Shown piece by piece: positions 6,153 to 11,594 of a stretch of 11,594 nucleotides of DNA (position 1 is its first letter; each line of letters begins with the position of its first letter). Position numbers and translations under genes: made by a program. The notes below the pieces were generated by a model. That model did no database searches, was not told the DNA's origin, and saw only the letters and a program-made list of their open reading frames with translations. This stretch comes from an uncultured Rhodospirillales bacterium (GTDB lineage Bacteria; Pseudomonadota; Alphaproteobacteria; Acetobacterales; Acetobacteraceae), in the NCBI GenBank assembly GCA_903928045.1, contig CAIYPH010000539.1, positions 1-11,594 of the forward strand, read 5' to 3'.

Positions 6153-7751
6153 ATGGCCGACATCGTCGACGTCCTCATCATCGGCTCCGGAGCCTCCGGC
6201 GCCGCCGTCGCCTGGAGCCTGGCCGAAACCAAAATGCGCATCCTCTGCCTCGAACAAGGCGAGTGGATGAAGCCCTCGGAATACCCCTCCACGCGGCGGG
6301 ATTTCGAGGAGGGCCGCAACGGCGCCTTCGCCATCAACCCCAATCGCCGCGCCCGCCCCACCGACTACCCGATCAACGAGGACAACTCACCCATCAAGGT
6401 CGCCAACTTCAACGGCGTCGGCGGCGGCACCATCCTGTTCGGCGCCCACATGCCCCGCTTCCACCCCTCCGATTTCCGGGTCAAATCCCTCGACGGCGTC
6501 GCCGATGACTGGCCGATCACCTACGATACCCTGGCCCCCTTCTACGACCTCAATGACCGCATGACCGGCGTCAGCGGCCTCGCCGGCGACCCCGCCTACC
6601 CGCCCAAGCCGCAGGTCATGGGCCCCCTGCCGATGGGCCAGTCGACCATGGCCCTCGCCCGCGGCTTCAACGCGCTCGGCTGGCACTGGTGGCCCTCCGA
6701 CGCCGCCATCGCCACCGCCGAACATGACGGCCGCGCCCCCTGCATCAACCTCGGCATGTGCGGCAGCGGCTGCGCCCAGGGCGCCAAAGGCTCCACCGAC
6801 ATCACCTACTGGCCCCACGCCATCCGCGCCGGCGTCGAACTGCGCACCCGCGCCCGTGTCCGTGAAATCACCACCGGCCCCGACGGCATGGCCACCGGCG
6901 CCATCTACTACGACGCCGACGGCCACGAGCATTTCCAGCCCGCCCACGTCGTCATCATGGCCTGCAACGGCATCGGCACCCCCCGCATCCTGCTCAACTC
7001 CAAATCCGAACGCTTCCCCAACGGCCTCGCCAACGCCTCCGACCAGGTCGGCCGCAACCTGATGTTCCACCCCTGGGCCCATATCACCGGCTGGTTCGAC
7101 CATGAGCTCGACGGCGAACGCGGCGCCCCCAACTCCTACTGGAGCCAGGAATTCTACGAGACCGACCTCGCCCGCGGCTTCCTGCGCGGCTTCTGCCTCG
7201 AATTCAGCCGCGGCCGCGGCACCGCCGGCACCGCGGTCGCCGGCCTCGCCACCGGCCGCATCCCCTGGGGCGACGGCCACCACGAGGCCTACCGCCGCCG
7301 CCACCGCCGCGCCACCGGCCTCGGCGTCATCTGCGAAGACCTCCCCGAACCCCATAACCGCGTCACGCTCGATCCCGCGCTGAAAGACGGCAACGGCATC
7401 CCCGCACCCCGCATCGACTACACCCTCAGCGAAAACAGCCGCCGCATGCTGGACTACGGCGTAGCCCGCGCCACCGACGTCATGCAGGCCGCCGGCGCCT
7501 GGGATATCGAGGTCGACTCCCCCATGGCCCTCTCCGGCTGGCACCTCATGGGCACCGCCCGCATGGGCGCCGACCCCACCCGCTCCGTCGTCAACGACTG
7601 GGGCCGCAGCCATGACGTGAAAAACCTTTTCATCGTCGACGGCTCAATCTTCACCACCTCGGCCGGCGTGAACCCCACCCCCACCATCCAGGCCCTGGCC
7701 CTCTACGTCGCCGATCAGATCAAGCAGCGGCTCGGGACGCTGTTTGACTGA
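6153..7751 (+). CDS. GMC-family FAD dehydrogenase with a CX5CX3C cysteine motif
   Basis: A 532-aa flavoprotein of the glucose-methanol-choline family, which oxidises alcohols or sugars. Seen in the sequence: the FAD dinucleotide motif GSGASGAAVA (11-20) with E34 ending the second strand; the GVGGGTILFGAH flavin loop (88-99); CINLGMCGSGC (Cys197, 203, 207); SGWHLMGTARMG with catalytic His464; and SAGVNPTPTIQALAL with Asn507 as the partner residue. The cysteine spacing C-x5-C-x3-C matches that carrying a 3Fe-4S cluster in bacterial FAD glucose dehydrogenase, which implies electron transfer to a cytochrome rather than to oxygen. No signal peptide, small Tat subunit or cytochrome gene lies nearby, so its partners are encoded elsewhere. 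The start ATG has GGAG 7 bases upstream. Substrate unknown; a gluconate/sugar/polyol dehydrogenase is likeliest. Confidence 0.9.
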   Translation: MADIVDVLIIGSGASGAAVAWSLAETKMRILCLEQGEWMKPSEYPSTRRDFEEGRNGAFAINPNRRARPTDYPINEDNSPIKVANFNGVGGGTILFGAHMPRFHPSDFRVKSLDGVADDWPITYDTLAPFYDLNDRMTGVSGLAGDPAYPPKPQVMGPLPMGQSTMALARGFNALGWHWWPSDAAIATAEHDGRAPCINLGMCGSGCAQGAKGSTDITYWPHAIRAGVELRTRARVREITTGPDGMATGAIYYDADGHEHFQPAHVVIMACNGIGTPRILLNSKSERFPNGLANASDQVGRNLMFHPWAHITGWFDHELDGERGAPNSYWSQEFYETDLARGFLRGFCLEFSRGRGTAGTAVAGLATGRIPWGDGHHEAYRRRHRRATGLGVICEDLPEPHNRVTLDPALKDGNGIPAPRIDYTLSENSRRMLDYGVARATDVMQAAGAWDIEVDSPMALSGWHLMGTARMGADPTRSVVNDWGRSHDVKNLFIVDGSIFTTSAGVNPTPTIQALALYVADQIKQRLGTLFD

Positions 7752-7754
7752 AAG

Positions 7755-7809
7755 GGGAAGGAAGCGCTTCTTTTTTGGAAAAAAAGAAGCAAAAAACCTT
7801 TGTCCGTTT
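7755..7809. repeat. half copy of the hairpin repeat (GCTTC-type end)
   Basis: It begins about 4 bases after the GMC stop and reads GGAAGGAAGCG, then a hairpin with arms CTTCTTTTTT / AAAAAAAGAAG, an A6 tract and CCTTTGTCCGTTT. This is the inverted form of the right end of the copies at 4754-4807 and 6041-6090. The opposite (GTTC-type) end is absent here, so it is a half element, possibly acting as the gene's 3' end. Confidence 0.8.
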
Positions 7810-7882
7810 TGCGCTGCGCATCTCGAGCAACAGCCGATCAAACGGCAACGCCGTCCGGCTGGCGTGTCCCCAACCCGATCGT

Positions 7883-7895
7883 GAGAAAATTTCTC
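7883..7895. promoter_or_regulatory. GAGAAA-A-TTTCTC palindrome upstream of a promoter
   Basis: A perfect 13-bp dyad within a longer AT-rich tract, 18 bases before the proposed -35 of the 7949 gene. It could be an operator or simply part of an AT-rich UP-like region. No regulator is identified. Confidence 0.3.
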
Positions 7896-7913
7896 CAATC
7901 GCACATTTTTTCC

Positions 7914-7942
7914 TTGATCTAACGACGACAACACTATATACA
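7914..7942 (+). promoter_or_regulatory. sigma-70-like promoter for the 7949 gene, probably leaderless
   Basis: TTGATC (7914-7919) and TATACA (7937-7942) are separated by 17 bases, a good sigma-70 match, with AT-rich DNA upstream. Transcription would start about 7 bases after the -10, that is at or next to the ATG at 7949. No Shine-Dalgarno sequence precedes that ATG. Confidence 0.55.
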
Positions 7943-7948
7943 ACGGTT

Positions 7949-8545
7949 ATGAACGTCGACCTGACCGACCCCGCGCCCTTCACCCCCGCGAAAATCGCGG
8001 CGGCGTTGCGCGCCCTCCTTCTGGGGCTGGCCCGGCTGTTCTACTTCCCCCTCGGAGACCGCCGCTCGTACCTCATCATTCCCTTCCAGTCCTACCTCCA
8101 GCGCACCTTCCTCCGCTTCGAGCGCCTGATCGCCCGCCACGAGGCCGGCACCCTCCTGCCGCCCCGCCCTCGCCCGAAACGCGCGCCCAGCACCACCCCG
8201 CGCAAGAACCCCCGAATCCGCTTCCCCAGCCGCAAAAATTGGGTCGTCGCCGAACTCGGCCATCACGCCGCGGGCTTCCGCTACGCGCTCGACACACTCC
8301 TCGCCCGCCCCGACTCCGCCGCCTTCATCGCGCAGTACAGCCAGGCCCAGCGCCTGCTGCGCCCGATCTGCCACATGCTCGGCATCACCCCCGCCTGCAT
8401 CACGCTCCTCCCCAAGCGCGCAAGAAAACCCCGCCCGCCCAAGCCCCGCCGTTTGACCCGCAAACAGCGCGAAGCCATCCTCTGGTACCCCAACTCCGAG
8501 GGAAAACCGATGAAGCTCCTCCCCAGGCGATTACCCAGGGACTGA
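7949..8545 (+). CDS. basic proline/arginine-rich conserved-type protein, unknown function
   Basis: A 198-aa protein starting MNVDLTDPAPFTPAKIAAAL. I do not recognise the family. Seen in the sequence: an N-terminal half with aromatic/hydrophobic helices (LLLGLARLFYFPLG, about 24-37; SYLIIPFQSYLQRTF); a strongly basic proline-rich linker (about 70-95); a central helical part (AGFRYALDTLLARP); LLRPICHMLGI; and a very basic tail (KRARKPRPPKPRRLTRKQRE) ending WYPNSEGKPMKLLPRRLPRD. The high positive charge suggests nucleic-acid or membrane-surface binding, which is inference. The start at 7949 is chosen because the promoter -10 ends 6 bases before it; the frame is open to 7775 but only through the repeat. 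Codon use agrees with the neighbours. It may be read from a leaderless mRNA. Confidence 0.75.
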   Translation: MNVDLTDPAPFTPAKIAAALRALLLGLARLFYFPLGDRRSYLIIPFQSYLQRTFLRFERLIARHEAGTLLPPRPRPKRAPSTTPRKNPRIRFPSRKNWVVAELGHHAAGFRYALDTLLARPDSAAFIAQYSQAQRLLRPICHMLGITPACITLLPKRARKPRPPKPRRLTRKQREAILWYPNSEGKPMKLLPRRLPRD

Positions 8546-8625
8546 GCCGCGGAGCCAAATTCATGTTCTAATTGTTTCTATACCGGAACATTAGACTGCC
8601 ACTCACAGCCATCCCGCCTACGTAC

Positions 8626-8751
8626 GCCAACGGCATGGGAGAGCGCTCTCGCGGATCGAAGCCGATCCGCTGCCGCTCCCGCCGCCGCTACGCTTCGCTT
8701 CGCGTCAGAGTTTTTTTGGTTCTTTTTGTTCACAAAAAGAACACCCTTCCC
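8626..8751. repeat. inverted half copy of the hairpin repeat, containing the 117-bp identical block
   Basis: Bases 8626-8742 are the exact reverse complement of 4602-4718 (117 of 117 by eye). They include the hairpins GAGAGCGCTCTC and CGATCCGC-type, and the GTTC-type A/T hairpin at 8719-8742. Only the GTTC-type end is present. The unit abuts the stop of the minus-strand hydrolase (8752-8754), so it may serve as its 3' end. Confidence 0.88.
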
Positions 8752-9501
8752 TCAAGAAGGCCTGTGCGCCTTCAGGAACGTCGCGATATGCCGCACAGCC
8801 AGCGGAATCAGCTCCGGCGGGTCTTTCCAAGGATAGAGGCTGACTTGCGCATTGGGTGCGAGGCGCGCGCTTTCCATTGCCACCGCGTAGGGGTGTGCCG
8901 GCACATCGTCGGGCAGCACCATCAGCGGGGTGTGGCAGTTCCGCACGAAGTCCCGGGTCACCGTGAAGACGAAGTCGGGGTTGGTCCGGTACATCCGGGT
9001 CAGGAAGGCCTCGACGTCGGCCATGGTGATCTCCGGCCGCCGCGCGCACAGCGCCGGGCCCCAGCCGGTCATGTTGTTGTTGAAAAACAGGTCCCGCATG
9101 TCCGGGCGCGAGCCGCTCGGCTGCGTCAGCACCCCCGCCACCACCCGCTCCGGCGCCCGCCGCAGCAGGTTCCAGATGAAAGGCCCGCCGATGCAGAAGC
9201 CGAGCACCATGAACCGATCCACCCCGAGATGGTCGAGCAGCGCCAGGTGGTCGTCGGTATAGCTGTCCCACGGCCGCTCCGGCTCCAGCGGCCCGCTGGA
9301 CTGCCCCTCATTGGCGTTACGGAGGTCCATGGTGATGCAGCGATAATCGCGCTGAAAAATCTCCATCGCGTTGAACGGCGCCTTCTCGCCGACAAACGGC
9401 ATGGTCGCGTTCAGCCCGCCACCGGGGATCAGCAGCAGCGGGAAGCCCGACCCCGCTTCCTGGTAGTGGATCCTGACGTTACCGCGTTCAAAGAATGGCA
9501 T
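8752..9501 (-). CDS. alpha/beta hydrolase with a cysteine nucleophile
   Basis: A 249-aa cytoplasmic alpha/beta-fold hydrolase, normal length. Seen in the sequence: the oxyanion segment LLLIPGGGLNAT (22-33); strand and turn DLRNANEGQS (59-68); the nucleophile elbow LGFCIGG with Cys103 where most relatives have serine (GxSxG); and a late PDDVPAHP segment (Asp198/199, His203) likely to complete the triad. A cysteine elbow is typical of dienelactone-hydrolase-like enzymes, which favour activated lactones or esters. The substrate is unknown. The start ATG 9501 has GGGAGAT about 5 bases upstream. It is divergent from a nitroreductase across 118 bases, which suggests shared control or a shared catabolic role, although no operator is obvious. 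An intergenic hairpin repeat abuts the stop. Confidence 0.85.
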   Translation of the reverse strand: MPFFERGNVRIHYQEAGSGFPLLLIPGGGLNATMPFVGEKAPFNAMEIFQRDYRCITMDLRNANEGQSSGPLEPERPWDSYTDDHLALLDHLGVDRFMVLGFCIGGPFIWNLLRRAPERVVAGVLTQPSGSRPDMRDLFFNNNMTGWGPALCARRPEITMADVEAFLTRMYRTNPDFVFTVTRDFVRNCHTPLMVLPDDVPAHPYAVAMESARLAPNAQVSLYPWKDPPELIPLAVRHIATFLKAHRPS

Positions 9502-9619
9502 GGCCGATCTCCCTTTGCGCGAACGTTGTCACGAACCCGAGCCCCGGCATAGCCCACGGGCTTGCACCGCCCGCCAATCCCGTGCCGAATGCGCCAAACC
9601 AAGCATCAGGACCTCCGAG

Positions 9620-10246
9620 ATGACCGACACCGCCGACCTGTTCGACATCATCCGCACCACCCGCTCCATGCGGCGCCTGAAGGATGAGCCGGTCCCCAAC
9701 GCCCTCCTCAATCAGGTTCTCGAGGCCGGCACCTGCGCGGCCAGCGGCGGCAATCAGCAGCCCTGGAAATTCCTGGTGATCCGCGACCCCGCCATCAAGG
9801 CCGCCGCCGGCGCTTTCTACAAGCGCGGATGGCACGAGGTCGTCGGCCCCCGCTACCGCGCCGGCGGCTCCGCCCCAGGCACCTCGCAGGAGGCCTTCGA
9901 GCGCATGCTGGCCGCGGCCGAGCATTTGGCCGACCACATCCACGAAGCCCCGGTCTGGATCGTCCCCTGCCAGGGCGGCCCCCGCGGCTCCGGCGCCTCG
10001 ATCTACCCCGCAGTGCAAAACATGCTCCTCGCCGCCCGCGCGCTCGGCCTCGGCTGCACCCTGACCACCCTCTACCTCATCCACGAAGCCGCCGCCGAAG
10101 CCGCCATGGGGATCCCCGAGGGCTACCACTCCTACGCGATCCTCCCCCTCGGCTTCCCCCGCGGCAAATTCGGCCCCGTCCGCCGCGCCCCCCTCGCCGA
10201 AGTCGTTTTCGACGACACCTGGGGCACCCCCTGGTCCGCCACCTGA
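9620..10246 (+). CDS. nitroreductase-family FMN-dependent oxidoreductase
   Basis: A 208-aa flavoprotein, usual length. Seen in the sequence: the N-terminal FMN-phosphate motif TTRSMRRLKDEPVP (13-26); AASGGNQQPWKFLVI (40-54), the loop that contacts the isoalloxazine ring; SIYPAVQNMLLAARALGLGCTLTT (127-150), the dimer helix and flavin-facing segment; and PLGFPRGKFGP (176-186) near the C terminus. Such enzymes use NAD(P)H to reduce nitro groups, quinones or enones; the actual substrate is unknown. The start ATG 9620 is chosen for its AGGA about 8 bases upstream and the normal family N terminus. The frame is open upstream to 9500, but that would overlap the divergent hydrolase. It faces the cysteine hydrolase back to back. 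Confidence 0.88.
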   Translation: MTDTADLFDIIRTTRSMRRLKDEPVPNALLNQVLEAGTCAASGGNQQPWKFLVIRDPAIKAAAGAFYKRGWHEVVGPRYRAGGSAPGTSQEAFERMLAAAEHLADHIHEAPVWIVPCQGGPRGSGASIYPAVQNMLLAARALGLGCTLTTLYLIHEAAAEAAMGIPEGYHSYAILPLGFPRGKFGPVRRAPLAEVVFDDTWGTPWSAT

Positions 10247-10259
10247 CCCCACGGCCGAG

Positions 10260-10289
10260 TTGGCGCGTCCCTGCCTTTTCTGCTATTCG
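10260..10289 (+). promoter_or_regulatory. possible promoter of tRNA-Arg
   Basis: TTGGCG (10260-10265) and TATTCG (10284-10289), spaced 18 bases, end 9 bases before the mature tRNA 5' end. The -10 is weak, but the position fits a short-leader tRNA transcript. Confidence 0.35.
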
Positions 10290-10298
10290 ACCGCCCAA

Positions 10299-10375
10299 GT
10301 CTCCGTAGCTCAGCAGGATAGAGCACAGGATTCCTAATCCTGGGGCCGTGGGTTCGAATCCCGCCGGGGACACCA
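10299..10375 (+). tRNA. tRNA-Arg (anticodon CCU)
   Basis: A complete 77-base cloverleaf with encoded CCA. The acceptor stem is GTCTCCG / CGGGGAC with one G-T pair, and the D stem is GCTC / GAGC. The anticodon stem is CAGGA / TCCTG around loop TTCCTAA, giving anticodon CCT (reads AGG). The T arm is GTGGG-TTCGAAT-CCCGC, and the discriminator base is A. Minor-arginine tRNA genes like this are frequent integration sites for genomic islands, and composition changes just downstream. Confidence 0.96.
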
Positions 10376-10756
10376 CTACCCTTCTGCGAATCCACTCTCC
10401 GGTGGGATCGTGGGGGATGGAAAGCGCAGGAGTCCTGCGGTTTTGCGCTGACGACTTGGGGCTCCGAGGGCGGAACGAACGCCCGAATCTCTCTCCGAAT
10501 GGCCGATTCTCTCCGCGACCTGGGACTAGGGCTGTTTTAGCCCCAGGTCATAGCGCGTTGAAATTCATCGTTTTAACAGTGCCATTCCGCACCGTAAATT
10601 GAAGTTCCGCTTGGGTGGGTTGGGGAACCGGGCGCGAATCTCCGGTCCCAAGTAGTGTCACGTCTTGATCGACACATGGCGGACGAGCGCATACCAACCG
10701 TGGCGAGGCAATAAACTGGAGATTTGAGAGGTCGATGCACTCAGAGCTTCAGGGGA
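10376..10756. other. gene-free, less GC-rich segment after the tRNA
   Basis: 381 bases with no supported gene. Open frames here are short and lack coding bias, and one begins inside the tRNA. It holds a hairpin (10517-10549) and four loose copies of GAATCTCTCCG-like text, at 10388-10402, 10485-10497, 10505-10515 and 10636-10645. No integrase, att repeat of the tRNA end, or clear promoter is visible. It may be the junction region of an island inserted at the tRNA, or a decayed intergenic region. Confidence 0.45.
10517..10549 (+). terminator. interrupted hairpin GACCTG...GGGCT-GTTTT-AGCCC...CAGGTC
   Basis: The outer 6-bp arms (10517-10522 and 10544-10549) and inner 5-bp arms (10529-10533 and 10539-10543) are separated by a 6-base bulge, with a T-rich loop. 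It lacks a following T-run. It may be a 3' structure for a transcript from either side, including the minus-strand gene ending at 10757. Confidence 0.35.
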
Positions 10757-11594
10757 TCATTCAATTGTCCCAGCAGGCGCTGGCGGAGGTTCTGCCGGTG
10801 TGGGCGATTGCCGCAAATGCTCCCATGGGTCAGGCAAGCCGAGATAGAGCTGCTGTGTCAGTTCCGCCAGCGTCCACAGATTGTCGAGGCGCACCCATCC
10901 AGGCTCCGCAAAGCGGGCGTGTTGTCCGCCTTTCTCTTTCCACGCCTGACCGAGGTGCCACTCGCTAAATAGCTCAATCCCTGTCAGCACAATGACGGGC
11001 GATTGAGGGCGCCTGCTCGCCATCCTCGCTCGCCCCCTCATGGCGAGTCCGCCAATGGCGGCCACTTCCGCTGCGCTAAGCTCGTCCTTCATCGTGGCGA
11101 AGACGATAAACGCTCCGGGGAATTTTTCGGCGACCTTCGCCATGCGTGCTACGTCTTCAGCCCCAAAACCTTCAGCCGCAAAGCTCTTCGCCTCGCCGAA
11201 GACCAAGACCGGCTCCTCGCTCCGGCCAAAGAGCGCTCGCCGCCGGTACCAGCAGGTAAAATCGACTTCGATGGGTGCCTGACCAACGCCGCTGAAGTCG
11301 AGGCCGGTGGCGAAGGTCATCTCGGCATTATCGAGCCCCAACGTTTCAGAAAACGCACGCAGGGCCAGCACCGTCGCATAAGCACCGCGGGCGAAATCCG
11401 GTACGCTGAAAGGTCCCACAACGCGGTACTGCCAAGGAGTACGATCGAAAGGCAAGGTGCCTTGCGGGAAGGCGTACTGCTTTAGGCAGCGCTCGCACGT
11501 TAACTGTTCCTGCATATGCGCCAAGCCGATCCAATTTTTCTTCATACACTTGGGGCACTGGATCGAGGGGGATGTCCCGCCCGATGTTGAAATA
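10757..11594 (-). CDS. zinc-ribbon / PD-(D/E)XK-like nuclease protein, C-terminal part
   Basis: The reading frame is open from the window edge (about 278 codons seen), so the true start lies outside. In order: a zinc ribbon, CPKC (its last Cys just before the ATG at 11545) with CERC 16 residues later; a segment PFSVPDFARGAYATVLALRAF; then EVDFTCWY (D95, counted from that ATG) and 22 residues on FGEAK (E118, K120), the D...ExK pattern of PD-(D/E)XK nucleases; a following helix EDVARMAKVAEKFP; strand AFIVFATM; PVIVLTGIEL; and a C-terminal LDNLWTLAELTQQLYLGLPDPW. I do not recognise the family. It is less GC-rich than the rest of the window and lies next to tRNA-Arg, suggesting transfer. A role in defence or mobile-element biology is inference. 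ATG 11545 is a poor start because it would break the zinc ribbon. Confidence 0.72.
   Translation of the reverse strand, partial: ISTSGGTSPSIQCPKCMKKNWIGLAHMQEQLTCERCLKQYAFPQGTLPFDRTPWQYRVVGPFSVPDFARGAYATVLALRAFSETLGLDNAEMTFATGLDFSGVGQAPIEVDFTCWYRRRALFGRSEEPVLVFGEAKSFAAEGFGAEDVARMAKVAEKFPGAFIVFATMKDELSAAEVAAIGGLAMRGRARMASRRPQSPVIVLTGIELFSEWHLGQAWKEKGGQHARFAEPGWVRLDNLWTLAELTQQLYLGLPDPWEHLRQSPTPAEPPPAPAGTIE

Noticed and set aside
6387..7613. Minus-strand open frame of 408 codons
   Set aside because: Antisense to the GMC gene, with a Gly/Ala/Val-rich translation typical of a shadow frame.
7775..7948. N-terminal extension of the basic protein from 7775
   Set aside because: It would translate the hairpin repeat and cross the promoter; there is no ribosome site at 7775.
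8563..8591. ATGTTC ... GAACAT inverted repeat after the basic-protein gene
   Set aside because: Only 6-bp arms around a 17-base spacer, AT-rich and without a T-run; too weak to call a terminator.
9500..9619. Upstream start for the nitroreductase at 9500
   Set aside because: It overlaps the divergent hydrolase start, and the added residues are not family-like; ATG 9620 has AGGA at the right distance.
10348..10602. 84-codon plus-strand frame after the tRNA
   Set aside because: It begins inside tRNA-Arg and has no ribosome site or recognisable motif.
11543..11545. ATG at 11545 as the start of the nuclease-like gene
   Set aside because: The frame is open to the window edge and the codons just upstream encode QCPKC, the first half of a zinc ribbon completed by CERC.
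1..11594. CRISPR array, transposase or integrase gene
   Set aside because: No regularly spaced repeats and no recombinase motifs in any frame; the repeats found are irregular intergenic hairpins.

Overview
The window comes from a GC-rich alphaproteobacterium, most likely an Acetobacteraceae/Rhodospirillales member. The reasons are the strong C/G bias at third codon positions, a FYDLN-type zinc-ribbon protein (an alphaproteobacterial family), and recurrent A/T-tract hairpin repeats between genes of the kind I associate with acetic-acid-bacteria relatives. The genus cannot be fixed from the sequence.

Layout. Bases 1-174 hold the 3' end of an AbgB-like M20 amidohydrolase. It converges on a minus-strand arsenic operon (4511 down to 391) whose genes are almost fused end to end: an ArsR-ArsC fusion, an arsenic-type glyceraldehyde-3-phosphate dehydrogenase, the MFS exporter ArsJ and the arsenite permease ACR3. 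The junctions are ATGA, TGA-G-ATG and GTGA. The gap between the convergent genes (175-390) holds two mirrored hairpin repeats around a 72-bp near-perfect palindrome. An imperfect inverted repeat covering the arsRC ribosome binding site is a candidate ArsR operator.

The operon encodes both known export routes. ArsC reduces arsenate to arsenite for ACR3. GAPDH converts arsenate plus glyceraldehyde-3-phosphate to 1-arseno-3-phosphoglycerate for ArsJ. ArsR would sense arsenite.

Bases 4593-8751 carry ordinary and uncharacterised genes separated by four copies or half-copies of a hairpin-ended repeat. The genes are an 84-aa unknown protein coupled to the FYDLN protein, a one-TM small protein, a GMC dehydrogenase with a possible Fe-S cysteine motif, and a basic unknown protein that may be read from a leaderless mRNA. 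Two 117-bp stretches (4602-4718 and 8626-8742) are identical in inverted orientation.

Next come an alpha/beta hydrolase with a cysteine nucleophile (minus) and a divergent nitroreductase (plus), then tRNA-Arg(CCU) at 10299-10375. Past the tRNA the base composition is visibly less GC-rich. After about 380 gene-free bases there is a minus-strand gene that runs off the window edge, with a zinc ribbon followed by a PD-(D/E)XK-like nuclease signature. This tRNA-adjacent segment looks like the edge of an acquired island and is the best candidate for an undescribed (possibly defence) system, but only the C-terminal part of one protein is visible.
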